Shown here: positions 1 through 7,310 of the stretch, piece after piece
How positions within the stretch are numbered: position 1 is the first letter of the stretch
Layout: each line of letters begins with the position of its first letter
From: Bacteroidota bacterium
GTDB taxonomy: Bacteria; Bacteroidota; Bacteroidia; AKYH767-A; JABDAW01
Assembly (NCBI GenBank): GCA_023251595.1
Contig: JAHEYM010000081.1
Span: 1-11,748, forward strand
Direction: 5' to 3'
Length of the DNA: 11,748 nucleotides
Program-made: the position numbers and the translations under genes
Notes under the pieces: model-generated
The model's database searches: none
What the model was told of the DNA's origin: nothing
The model's input: the letters and a program-made list of their open reading frames with translations, nothing else

Positions 1-22
1 GATTTACATCAGAATTACAGCT

Positions 23-622
23 TCAGATTCTCCTTTCGTTAAAAAGCAAATCCAGTATGCTTAAATCTTCAATGAATCCTGTTTTGGGTTCGAATACCTG
101 ATGATATCGTTTCTGAATATAATTCGGAATTACGTCAGACGATTTTTTCGCCGGGTGAATATGATTGCGGAAATCGATATTTGAATTGACCTCAGACTCT
201 ACATAAGCTTCAGAATAAGTTATATCAAGTTTTATTTCCAACATCGAAATGATCCATTTGATGAGTTTTGAATTTAATTCGAGTAACGATTCTGTTTGGG
301 TGAAAAGCAAGTCATGCAAATGGGATTCATAATATTCAAAAAACGGAGATCTGCGGTAAGCTGATTCGAGCGATCGCCAATGAAGTCGTTGCCAGGGTTG
401 CTCGTATGAAATCAGAATTTCATACACAGGTAATTTTTTGTCAGAGTTGTGTTTTATCGGGACAATGAGATTTAATTTGCCGTTTGGTCCCGTGATACAA
501 CATCTGTTTCTATAAGTTTGTTTAACAAAATTTTCGTGTTGATCGATCACTGCTCCACCATTTGTGATGGCGCTATCAAACCATGAAATAGGGGGAAAAT
601 AAGCAGTAGAAAGGATCAGCAT
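23..622 (-). CDS. WbqC-like family protein
   Basis: The 199-residue product matches my memory of the WbqC-like family (PF08889). Visible signatures are an N-terminal YFPP..WF (residues 8-15), E30 followed by FVKQTYRNRC (32-41), a G-N-G turn leading to LIVPI (52-56), and a central block Y73..PWQRLHWRSLESAYRRSPFFEYY ending near 98. No signal peptide or membrane helix is evident, so it is probably cytoplasmic. The family was named from O-antigen loci, but its reaction is not established and I do not assign one. It starts with ATG, and its first base is shared with the TAA stop of the preceding lepB gene (a TAATG junction), which suggests translational coupling. It is the last gene seen in the operon. 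The 22 bases beyond its stop contain an AGGAG-like string but no usable start. Confidence 0.85.
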   Translation of the reverse strand: MLILSTAYFPPISWFDSAITNGGAVIDQHENFVKQTYRNRCCITGPNGKLNLIVPIKHNSDKKLPVYEILISYEQPWQRLHWRSLESAYRRSPFFEYYESHLHDLLFTQTESLLELNSKLIKWIISMLEIKLDITYSEAYVESEVNSNIDFRNHIHPAKKSSDVIPNYIQKRYHQVFEPKTGFIEDLSILDLLFNERRI

Positions 623-1869
623 TAATCAATCGTTCTGAACAACCGGTTCCATCTGATTTTGTGAAATCCTTTCGCCTCAGTGTTCCACGACATCCAGATA
701 AAAATGGCCTTCCCTACAATGTGATCTTCCGGAACAAATCCCCAGAACCTTGAATCATCAGATCCGTACCGGTTATCCCCCATCATGAAATAATAATCCA
801 TTTTAAAAGTGTAGTGGTCAGATTCTTTTCCATTAATCATCAATTTCTGATCAACAATCTCCAATTTATTCCCTTCATATACTGCGATAATTCTTTTATA
901 AAAAGCAATGTTATGAGAAGTAAGAATTACTGTTGAACCGGCTTTTGGAATGACGATAGGACCGTAATTATCGAGATTCCACTGATAGTCGGGATCGCCG
1001 GGAAAAAGGCTGTTGGAATAATATGTAATTACATCTTTTTCAGTTAAAGTATCAATGTTTTTAACACTTCGGAGATTTCTTACCAACGGAAGTGTTTTTT
1101 TTGTGAGTGAAATCAGATAATCACCACGATTACTGACGGATTGAGGTTCCGGTACATCCCATAATGTAAGGCTGTCGTGATCCGGAGGTATTCCGTCAGT
1201 GTGAACGAGATAACTAACCAATGCCTGTTCCGGCATCGCCTGCATTTTACTGTTTATATATATATTTCCTGATTTAATAACCAATGTGTCACCGGGAATA
1301 CCAACACATCGTTTGATAAAATGTTCCTGTTTATCGACCGGTCTTTTATCTTCAAGCGGATAATTGAAAACTACTACATCCGAATTTTTTATATGTGTAA
1401 ATCCGGGTAATCTGTAAAATGGAAATTTGATCCACTCTAAATATGCTTTGCCTCCAACAATTGGCATTGTGTGATGTGCAAATGGGAAGGATAGGGGAGT
1501 CATTGGTACTCTCGGTCCATAATTTAATTTACTCACAAAAAGAAAATCGCCCACCAGTAATGTCTTCTCCATTGATCCGGAAGGAATTGTAAATGCTTCC
1601 AGAAAAAATATACGGATAAGTGTTGCAGCCACAATTGCAAAAATGATAGCATCGATCCACTCTCTTGAAATCGATTTTTCTCTATCATTTCTTATCGAAA
1701 GATAAAATATCAGAATCAAAAACTGTATGATGGCAAACATTGAAAAAGCTGCGAAAAATCCTGCACCGGCACCCAATATCATCAGAAAAAAGAAAAATAA
1801 ATTTATCGAAGAAAAAGCGATAAACCAATTTCGTTGTTTTCGGGTGAGTCTTCTGAAAAATCGGATCAT
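622..1869 (-). CDS. lepB: Type I signal peptidase (second tandem copy, short form)
   Basis: Membrane-bound serine protease (family S26) that removes signal peptides from exported proteins on the periplasmic face. The 415 residues begin with three hydrophobic segments, roughly 14-35, 38-58 and 73-92. Box B follows: T94-I-P-S-G-S-M100, where S99 is the expected nucleophile and S97 the oxyanion-hole residue. Box D is H183-F-I-K-R-C-V-G with catalytic lysine K186, and IPGD follows. Box E is MMGDNR (362-367) with SDDSRFWG (370-377). All catalytic elements are intact. It is longer than E. coli LepB because of a large insertion between boxes D and E (about 205-350), normal in Bacteroidota. The paralogue just upstream ends 6 bases before this start and aligns without gaps through residue 171. 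This copy lacks the paralogue's 50-residue insert before box D and its C-terminal extra helix. Confidence 0.93.
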   Translation of the reverse strand: MIRFFRRLTRKQRNWFIAFSSINLFFFFLMILGAGAGFFAAFSMFAIIQFLILIFYLSIRNDREKSISREWIDAIIFAIVAATLIRIFFLEAFTIPSGSMEKTLLVGDFLFVSKLNYGPRVPMTPLSFPFAHHTMPIVGGKAYLEWIKFPFYRLPGFTHIKNSDVVVFNYPLEDKRPVDKQEHFIKRCVGIPGDTLVIKSGNIYINSKMQAMPEQALVSYLVHTDGIPPDHDSLTLWDVPEPQSVSNRGDYLISLTKKTLPLVRNLRSVKNIDTLTEKDVITYYSNSLFPGDPDYQWNLDNYGPIVIPKAGSTVILTSHNIAFYKRIIAVYEGNKLEIVDQKLMINGKESDHYTFKMDYYFMMGDNRYGSDDSRFWGFVPEDHIVGKAIFIWMSWNTEAKGFHKIRWNRLFRTID

Positions 1870-1875
1870 CGGAAT

Positions 1876-3405
1876 TTATTTACGATCAGTTTTTTTAGGT
1901 TCGGGCTTTGTCACTGATTTAACTTTTTTCTTTCCTCTATACCACGAATAGCCAAAAAATGCTAGCAGGATACAAATAAAATGAATTAAATAAGAACGCG
2001 ACAAACCTTCACTACTTACAAAAGTGAAAAATCTATTCCACCGGAATTTATTTCCAAGTGAAGTGTCCGATTTCAAAGACATCCAAACAAACACTGCTTT
2101 TCCAACGATATGATCGAGCGGGACAAATCCCCAATATCTTGAATCAGCCGAGTTATGACGATTATCACCCATCATAAAATAATAATCCATTTTGAAAGTA
2201 TAGGTCTTACTTTCTTTTCCATTGATAAATATTTTATCACCCTCTACTTTAAGATCATTATTTTCATAAACATCAATAATTCTTTCATACAAAGGTAAAT
2301 TGCCGGTATCCAGAGTTATGGTTACTCCTGCTTTCGGAATCCAAAGCGGACCGAAATTATCTACATTCCATTTATAATGCGGGCTGTGTGGAAATATTCT
2401 TTCAGAATAGCCGGTGTCTTCAACTAATTTTTCCACGGATTTAACAAAACCGATTTCTTTAAATTTGTCTACCTTTCCCAATGGTAGAGTCACTTCCCAA
2501 TCACCCGGAATTTCTGAGTGTTGACGAGGTCTTTCCGTTATATCAAAATTCTCTTTTACTTTATCATTGATGAGTGAACCATCCGTTCTTACGCGGTAAT
2601 TAAATTGCATGGTAGGTGGTGTCACTCCGGGTTTTCCGTTGATAAACAAATCGCTTTTTGTGATCAACAATGTATCACCGGGAATTGCAACACATCGTTT
2701 TATATAATTTTCGCGCTTGTCGATCGGGCGCGCTGTGACTTCACCAATCGGTACTTTTACCCACTGTTCCGTTTTCGGATCAATATCATCAATTAAAAAA
2801 CCCTCTTTATTATATAAGCTCTTTTGACGATATTGCCGGCATATATCATAATAACTTCTGTTTTGGAAATTCAGCGCAACCGTATCGCCATCAGGATAAT
2901 TAAAAACAACAAGATCATAATTTTTAACCTGAGTCAAACCGGGCATCCGGTAATAAGGAAGTTTCACCCATTCAAGATACGCTTTCCCGCCCACCACCGG
3001 TAATGTATGATGCGCGAAGGGAAATGCGAGGGGTGTCATCGGAATTCTCGGCCCATAATTTATTTTACTAACAAAAAGATAATCACCGATCATTAATGTC
3101 TTTTCCAAAGATGAAGTCGGGATTGTAAATGCTTCAATAAAAAAAGTGCGGATCAAAGTTGCAGCTACAACGGCGAACACAATCGCATCGATCCACTCAC
3201 GCGATCGACTTTTTTTCTTTTCATTTTTAACAGATAAATAATATGCGACAACCAGGAATTCGCTGATGACTAGAAGCGCTCCCGCGTGCGTAAGTTGAGC
3301 ACCTGCTACCAATAAAATGAACAGGAAAAAGAGTACATTAAAAATTGTGAATGACCAAAACCAGACTCGTTGTCTGTGCGTTAGCCGAGATAGAAATTTC
3401 TTCAT
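1876..3405 (-). CDS. lepB: Type I signal peptidase (first tandem copy, long form)
   Basis: Serine-lysine signal peptidase of 509 residues. N-terminal hydrophobic segments lie near 14-35, 42-58 and 73-92. Box B reads T94-I-P-T-S-S-L100: the nucleophile S99 is kept, but the oxyanion-hole position is Thr97 and the residue after the nucleophile is Leu instead of the usual Met. Catalytic lysine is K236 in N-Y-I-K-R-C-V-A, followed by IPGD. Box E is MMGDNR (411-416) with NSADSRYWG. Between boxes C and D it carries about 50 extra residues (172-225). After the catalytic domain it has a C-terminal helix (about 472-488) and a lysine-rich tail. The ATG lies 6 bases after the dapB stop with a short AGG just upstream. 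Its tandem partner suggests gene duplication with division of labour; which exported proteins each copy processes cannot be read from sequence. Confidence 0.93.
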   Translation of the reverse strand: MKKFLSRLTHRQRVWFWSFTIFNVLFFLFILLVAGAQLTHAGALLVISEFLVVAYYLSVKNEKKKSRSREWIDAIVFAVVAATLIRTFFIEAFTIPTSSLEKTLMIGDYLFVSKINYGPRIPMTPLAFPFAHHTLPVVGGKAYLEWVKLPYYRMPGLTQVKNYDLVVFNYPDGDTVALNFQNRSYYDICRQYRQKSLYNKEGFLIDDIDPKTEQWVKVPIGEVTARPIDKRENYIKRCVAIPGDTLLITKSDLFINGKPGVTPPTMQFNYRVRTDGSLINDKVKENFDITERPRQHSEIPGDWEVTLPLGKVDKFKEIGFVKSVEKLVEDTGYSERIFPHSPHYKWNVDNFGPLWIPKAGVTITLDTGNLPLYERIIDVYENNDLKVEGDKIFINGKESKTYTFKMDYYFMMGDNRHNSADSRYWGFVPLDHIVGKAVFVWMSLKSDTSLGNKFRWNRFFTFVSSEGLSRSYLIHFICILLAFFGYSWYRGKKKVKSVTKPEPKKTDRK

Positions 3406-3411
3406 CCTGAT

Positions 3412-4134
3412 TTAATATAATTGAAGTAAGTCTGACATGCCAAAGATACCTTTTTTTTCAATCACCCATTCGGCAGCCAGAAAGGCACCAGCTGCGAATC
3501 CTTCTCTGTTGTGGGCTTCGTGAGTGATCACGATGTCGTCTATCGAAGAGTGGTATGTAACAAGATGCGTCCCCGGTACTTCATCTTCACGGAGGGACTC
3601 TATACTTACCTGATTATTGGTTTCCTGTGGACCGTTAATCCATGCAGATTTTCCGGTCATTCTTCCGATAATATCATTCGCGAGTTGGATAGCTGTTCCG
3701 CTCGGACTATCTACCTTGTGAATATGGTGTATTTCTTTAACGGACGGATTATAGGAAGTATATAAATCCATAATTTTTGCAAGTTCTTTATTCAGATGAA
3801 AAAATATATTCACCCCAATACTGAAATTCCTCGCATAAAAAAATGTATGATCTCCATCGAGACAAATCTGTTTAACCTTTTCCAATTCAGACTGCCATCC
3901 GGTTGTTCCGCAAACAACCGGAATACCCGCTTCAAAACATTTTATCACATTCTGAAACGCAACTTCCGGCCGGGAAAATTCGATTGCAATATCCGCTTTC
4001 TTCAATTGTTCTGGAGTAATTATCGAGGAATTCTCACTATTGACTTTGAGTATAATCTGACTGTGTTTAGCGATGGAAATTTTCTCCACCTCTTTTCCCA
4101 TTTTCCCATATCCCAATAATGCTATTTTCATCAT
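3412..4134 (-). CDS. dapB: 4-hydroxy-tetrahydrodipicolinate reductase
   Basis: Reduces hydroxy-tetrahydrodipicolinate to tetrahydrodipicolinate with NAD(P)H in the diaminopimelate/lysine pathway, supplying peptidoglycan cross-link precursor in the cytoplasm. The Rossmann loop is G8-Y-G-K-M-G13. C76-GTTGW is the conserved nucleotide/substrate loop. The family signature is E134-I-H-H-I-H-K140-V-D-S-P-S-G-T-A148, with the catalytic histidine pair H136/H137 and lysine K140. N209-R-E-G-F-A-A-G is the C-terminal signature. At 240 residues it is the short form common in Bacteroidota (E. coli is about 270). Two ATG codons are adjacent at the start; the first overlaps the TGA of the DUF5683 gene by one base (TGATG) and the second is equally possible. 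It sits in the par-lepB operon, so its expression is probably tied to general growth. Confidence 0.96.
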   Translation of the reverse strand: MMKIALLGYGKMGKEVEKISIAKHSQIILKVNSENSSIITPEQLKKADIAIEFSRPEVAFQNVIKCFEAGIPVVCGTTGWQSELEKVKQICLDGDHTFFYARNFSIGVNIFFHLNKELAKIMDLYTSYNPSVKEIHHIHKVDSPSGTAIQLANDIIGRMTGKSAWINGPQETNNQVSIESLREDEVPGTHLVTYHSSIDDIVITHEAHNREGFAAGAFLAAEWVIEKKGIFGMSDLLQLY

Positions 4135-4703
4135 CAGAATTTATATTGAAGCTTAAATCCTGTTGGTAATATTCCGGCATAAGTTCCGGGCGATGCAATT
4201 GTGAAGCTTAATTTATCACTCACATCGAAAAAGAACAGATGTGCATCAACACTGGCATCCACGATATTTAATATATAAACAAATGCAGATATGATGACAG
4301 ATAAATCACGGTTTCTACGGTAATAATCGCGGAGCAGAAGTAAATTATCTTCAGAATATTGCGGAAAATTTGTTGCGGAAGTGTCCCCGTTCACACGTAG
4401 TTTATATGCAGTTCTGTAGGTAGAATATTTTTTATTTGCGAAATTGATGGAATAAATCAACACTCCTGCACCCGCATATAATATTGGTATTTTCCAATAC
4501 TTTTTATTGTATGCCTGTCCCAATCCCGGTAGCAATGCGGACATGATAGAAGCTTTTTTAGGTGAATGAAGTAGCGTGAGTGAATCCACCTCTTTTTTTA
4601 CGGTATCTTTAGGATTCTTTTTTCTGGTTGAATCGGCATCCGAGGATGCAAATAAATGATTCGCAAAACACAACGCAAAAATCAGAAAAACAATGTTTTT
4701 CAA
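4134..4703 (-). CDS. DUF5683 family membrane/exported protein
   Basis: A 189-residue product if translation begins at the TTG at 4703. The N-terminus M-K-N-I-V-F-L-I-F-A-L-C-F-A-N-H-L-F-A is a good signal peptide, with cleavage likely after LFA-SS. A charged linker (about 20-50) follows, then the hallmark block S-A-L-L-P-G-L-G-Q-A-Y-N-K-K-Y-W-K-I-P (from about residue 53), a hydrophobic segment, and a second conserved block with R-D-Y-Y-R-R-N-R-D-L-S, hydrophobic residues and N-I-V-D-A-S-V-D-A-H-L-F. This matches the DUF5683 family, found in Bacteroidota beside parB and dapB; its function is unknown. The open frame runs up to 4895, but that extension is overprinted out of frame on parB and puts about 64 residues ahead of the signal peptide, so I trimmed it. 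A TTG at 4757 is an alternative start. The stop overlaps the dapB start by one base. Confidence 0.8.
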   Translation of the reverse strand: MKNIVFLIFALCFANHLFASSDADSTRKKNPKDTVKKEVDSLTLLHSPKKASIMSALLPGLGQAYNKKYWKIPILYAGAGVLIYSINFANKKYSTYRTAYKLRVNGDTSATNFPQYSEDNLLLLRDYYRRNRDLSVIISAFVYILNIVDASVDAHLFFFDVSDKLSFTIASPGTYAGILPTGFKLQYKF

Positions 4704-4746
4704 ACCTGAAACCGTTTCCGGTCGTTCGTTGTGTTGTCGGATGCTG

Positions 4747-5643
4747 TCAGTAACCAAGCAGCTCGAGGATACGGTTAAAATCACTTTCAGAATAAAAAGG
4801 AATCGTGAGTTTTCCTTTGCCGTTAGCTTCTCTTTTAATTTCAATTTTTGTTTCGAACTTCTGCTCGAGCTGATCCTGAATTCTTTTATATTCAAACGGC
4901 AGTGAATTGGTTAATTCTTCTCTGTTCTTTTTCTTTTTATGCCCTGATGAAATTCTTGCCATTTCTTCAACCTTACGAACAGAAAGTTCGCGACTCATAA
5001 TTTCGTTGAATATCATAATCTGAGCAATAGGATCTTCAACATTGACAATTGCACGTGCATGTCCCATCGATATTTTGCCGTCACGAATTCCGATTTGAAT
5101 TTCGGGAGGGAGTTTTAACAAACGCATATAATTAGAGATCGTGCTTCGTTCTTTTCCTACACGTTCACTCAATTCTTCCTGAGAGAGAGAACACTCATCT
5201 ATCAATCGTTTATAACTTATTGCTATTTCGATGGCATTCAGATTTTCGCGTTGAATATTTTCAACCAAAGCCATTTCAAGCATAGCCTGATCATTCGCAA
5301 TTCTTATATATGCAGGAATATGTTTTAATCCCGCCAGTGCTGATGCTTTTAATCTTCTTTCACCCGAAATAAGCTGATAGCGATCATAACCAAGTTTCCG
5401 AACAGTGACAGGTTGAATAATTCCTTGTTCACGAATTGAATTTGATAGATCTTTCAATGCAGATTCTTCAAAATTTGTCCTAGGTTGGAAAGGATTTGAT
5501 TCGATTTTTTCGAGAGCAATATTTGCAACAGCGCCTACTACCGTGGAGGATCCCGTGATATCACCTTTTGAAGTAACATCAGTATCCATATTTTCGAGAA
5601 GAGCGCTGAGCCCTTTTCCCAATGCGTTTCTTTTAATGCTCAT
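4747..5643 (-). CDS. parB: Chromosome partitioning protein ParB (Spo0J-like)
   Basis: CTP-dependent DNA-clamp protein that loads at parS centromere sites and works with ParA in chromosome segregation. The 298 residues show the N-terminal A-L-G-K-G-L-S-A-L-L (7-16) typical of chromosomal ParB and likely to contact ParA. The ParB/Srx fold follows, with I47-E-S-N-P-F-Q-P-R and the CTP-binding S-G-E-R-R (93-97). Next come E128-N-I-Q-R-E, a helix-turn-helix around 153-176 (LSQEELSERVGKERSTISNY), the G-H-A-R-A segment (194-198), and a C-terminal dimerisation domain after a lysine-rich linker at about 235-240. The first 11 bases overlap the end of parA, as expected for coupled translation. No parS-like 16-mer was recognised in the window. 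Confidence 0.97.
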   Translation of the reverse strand: MSIKRNALGKGLSALLENMDTDVTSKGDITGSSTVVGAVANIALEKIESNPFQPRTNFEESALKDLSNSIREQGIIQPVTVRKLGYDRYQLISGERRLKASALAGLKHIPAYIRIANDQAMLEMALVENIQRENLNAIEIAISYKRLIDECSLSQEELSERVGKERSTISNYMRLLKLPPEIQIGIRDGKISMGHARAIVNVEDPIAQIMIFNEIMSRELSVRKVEEMARISSGHKKKKNREELTNSLPFEYKRIQDQLEQKFETKIEIKREANGKGKLTIPFYSESDFNRILELLGY

Positions 5644-6445
5644 CGATCTTTATTATTTTTTCCGTTTCATCAATTCTGGTCAGTTTATTTTTCTGCAAAA
5701 TTTCTCTCGCCAGATTGAGATAATTAAGTGAGCCCTTACATGTGGCATCGTGCATGATGATGGATTGTCCGAAACTCGGTGCTTCGCCTAATTTAGTGTT
5801 ACGTTGTATGATGGTGTCGAATACCATTTGTTGAAAATGGGTTTTTACTTCTTCAACCACTTGATTAGATAATCTTAAACGCGAGTCAAACATCGTCGGT
5901 AAAATTCCTTCAATCTCCAGATTAGTGTTTAATCGACTTTGGACGATTTTTATTGTGTTGAGAAGTTTTCCGAGACCTTCCAATGCAAAATATTCACACT
6001 GAACAGGAATAATCACCGAATCTGCCGCGGTCAAAGCATTGATGGTGACCAAACCGAGAGAAGGCGAACAATCGATGATGATGAATTCAAAGTCTTTGCG
6101 AATATGATTAATTACATTTTTCATAATCATCTCACGGTTCGGGAGATTAATCATCTCGATTTCTGCACCAACCAAATCTATATGCGACGGGAGAAGAAAT
6201 AAATTAGGTGTGGTAGTGGTGAGAATGATGTCTTCCGGATTTGCTTCATTCAGCAAACATTCGTATAGTCCCATCTGAATGTTCCTCAAATCGAATCCAG
6301 TTCCTGAGGTCGAATTCGCTTGCGGATCGGCATCAATCAATAGCGTCTTATGCTCGAGTACAGCAAGGCTTGCCGCAAGATTAATCGCTGTCGTTGTTTT
6401 ACCGACGCCGCCTTTCTGATTTGCAACTGCTATTACTTTTGCCAT
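5633..6445 (-). CDS. parA: Chromosome partitioning ATPase ParA (Soj-like)
   Basis: Nucleoid-binding ATPase that partners ParB to move replication origins apart. With the start at 6445 the product is 270 residues and begins M-A-K-V-I-A-V-A-N-Q, the classic opening of ParA/Soj. The deviant Walker A is K11-G-G-V-G-K-T-T18 with signature lysine K11. Walker A' is L35-L-I-D-A-D-P-Q, and Walker B is I122-I-I-D-C-S-P. R-L-S-N-Q-V follows at 191-196. A longer frame opens at 6496, but its extra 17 codons are read from a perfect DNA palindrome and match nothing in the family, so I reject it. The chosen ATG follows an A-rich AAAAAAAGGT tract that could act as a ribosome site. The stop lies inside parB (11-base overlap). 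Confidence 0.96.
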   Translation of the reverse strand: MAKVIAVANQKGGVGKTTTAINLAASLAVLEHKTLLIDADPQANSTSGTGFDLRNIQMGLYECLLNEANPEDIILTTTTPNLFLLPSHIDLVGAEIEMINLPNREMIMKNVINHIRKDFEFIIIDCSPSLGLVTINALTAADSVIIPVQCEYFALEGLGKLLNTIKIVQSRLNTNLEIEGILPTMFDSRLRLSNQVVEEVKTHFQQMVFDTIIQRNTKLGEAPSFGQSIIMHDATCKGSLNYLNLAREILQKNKLTRIDETEKIIKIDEH

Positions 6446-6477
6446 ACCTTTTTTTGATTTAGTGATTTGGTTAAACG

Positions 6478-6505
6478 GTAGAGACGTTGCATGCAACGTC
6501 TCTAC
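6478..6505. repeat. Perfect 28-bp palindrome between hydrolase gene and parA
   Basis: The half-site GTAGAGACGTTGCA is followed directly by its exact reverse complement, giving 14 paired bases with no spacer; the symmetry breaks at 6477/6506. It begins one base after the stop of the upstream hydrolase gene and ends about 32 bases before the parA ATG. In RNA it would form a stable hairpin with only a few unpaired tip bases. No T-run follows it on the minus strand (the sequence is CGTTTAACC), so it is not a standard intrinsic terminator. I recall similar GTAGAGACG...CGTCTCTAC palindromes recurring in cyanobacterial and Bacteroidota genomes, which would make it a REP-like dispersed element. That is memory, not something this window can show, since only one copy is present. 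Confidence 0.85.
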
Positions 6506-6506
6506 A

Positions 6507-7187
6507 TTAGAATTCTTTTGTTTTCCCGATCTCCATTAAGATCAGTTCTTTGCCCGCATAGTTGAATTTATTTATCGCTTCCTGATGATCAATCGCGATT
6601 ATATTATAGGTGTCATAATGCATACCGATGATCGTGTTACAGCGAATGAAGTTTGAGGCAATCACAGCATTATCAATGCTCATGGTGAAGTTATTTCCGA
6701 TCGGCAGAAATGCGAAATTAATCTTCTTATAATCACCGATGAGCTTCATATCATAAGTGAGTGCGGTATCGCCCGCATAATAAAAGTTTCCTGCTTTGGT
6801 CTCAAGCAGGAATCCAACCGGATTACCACCGTAACTTCCATCAGGCATACTGCTGGAGTGTACGGCACTCACGCATTTCAATTTGCCGAAATCGAACACA
6901 AACGAACCACCATGATTCATGGGGTGTGTTTTCTCAACGCCATTTTTTGAAAGCCATGTCACCACTTCAAAATTCGCTATAACAGTTGCACCGGTCCGTT
7001 TCGCGATTGCGATGCAATCATGAATATGATCCTGATGACCGTGACTTACAAGGATGTAATCTGCCGGAATCGAATTTATGTCAATTGCCGAAGCCAATGG
7101 ATTCGGGCTGATGAACGGATCGAACAGCAAATTCTTACCGCCCGTTTCAACACGAAAACAAGAATGGCCGTAATAAGTTACTTTCAT
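6507..7187 (-). CDS. UPF0173 family metal-dependent hydrolase
   Basis: A 226-residue metallo-beta-lactamase-fold protein of the UPF0173 (YtkL-like) type. The N-terminal M-K-V-T-Y-Y-G-H-S-C-F is characteristic. The metal-binding motif is S48-H-G-H-Q-D-H54; further likely ligands are H110 in A-V-H-S-S-S, D140 in Y-A-G-D-T, and H190 in I-G-M-H-Y-D-T. The length is usual for the family. No signal peptide is visible, so it should be cytoplasmic. The substrate is unknown, and I do not assign a reaction beyond metal-dependent hydrolysis. The ATG lies about 42 bases downstream of a good TAnnTTTG box. It precedes parA in the same direction, separated by 61 bases that contain the palindrome, so it may be the first gene of the par operon or a separate unit. 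Confidence 0.9.
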   Translation of the reverse strand: MKVTYYGHSCFRVETGGKNLLFDPFISPNPLASAIDINSIPADYILVSHGHQDHIHDCIAIAKRTGATVIANFEVVTWLSKNGVEKTHPMNHGGSFVFDFGKLKCVSAVHSSSMPDGSYGGNPVGFLLETKAGNFYYAGDTALTYDMKLIGDYKKINFAFLPIGNNFTMSIDNAVIASNFIRCNTIIGMHYDTYNIIAIDHQEAINKFNYAGKELILMEIGKTKEF

Positions 7188-7310
7188 GATAATTCAGAGA
7201 TGCGATTTGGAAGGGAACAGGACTTGTGCAAAGTTAATTAAACAATCTTCATCGAATCGAATCCTGACAATCGATTTACGAACATTGTTAACTATAAATT
7301 GTTCATTCTC
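7188..7310. other. Intergenic spacer hbd-hydrolase
   Basis: AT-rich spacer of 123 bases between the hbd stop and the hydrolase start. Apart from the promoter box listed separately, I see only short repeats such as two ATTGTT copies and small GATTCGATTCGAT/AATCGATT motifs on the hbd side. No hairpin followed by a T-run is present, so no intrinsic terminator for hbd can be supported. Confidence 0.5.
7229..7236 (-). promoter_or_regulatory. Bacteroidota -7 promoter box (TAACTTTG) upstream of hydrolase/par operon
   Basis: On the minus strand the octamer TAACTTTG fits the TAnnTTTG -7 consensus of the Bacteroidota housekeeping sigma factor exactly. It lies about 42 bases before the hydrolase ATG at 7187, in the 123-base spacer after hbd. 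A matching -33 TTTG box at normal spacing is not evident (only a TTCG near the right distance), so this rests on the -7 box and its position. Confidence 0.5.

Noticed and set aside
1727..1951. Plus-strand open frame of 74 codons over the lepB junction
   Set aside because: It lies antisense to two well-supported lepB genes, has a lysine/asparagine-rich product with no recognisable motif and no start signals. The other plus-strand open frames antisense to good genes were rejected for the same reason.
5051..5060. TGCACGTGCA-type palindrome inside parB, resembling the core of a parS site
   Set aside because: It lacks the outer arms of a parS 16-mer and encodes the conserved G-H-A-R-A segment of ParB, so codon content explains it.
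6478..6505. Palindrome as an intrinsic terminator for the hydrolase gene
   Set aside because: No T-rich tract follows the hairpin in the direction of transcription, and parA continues 32 bases later.
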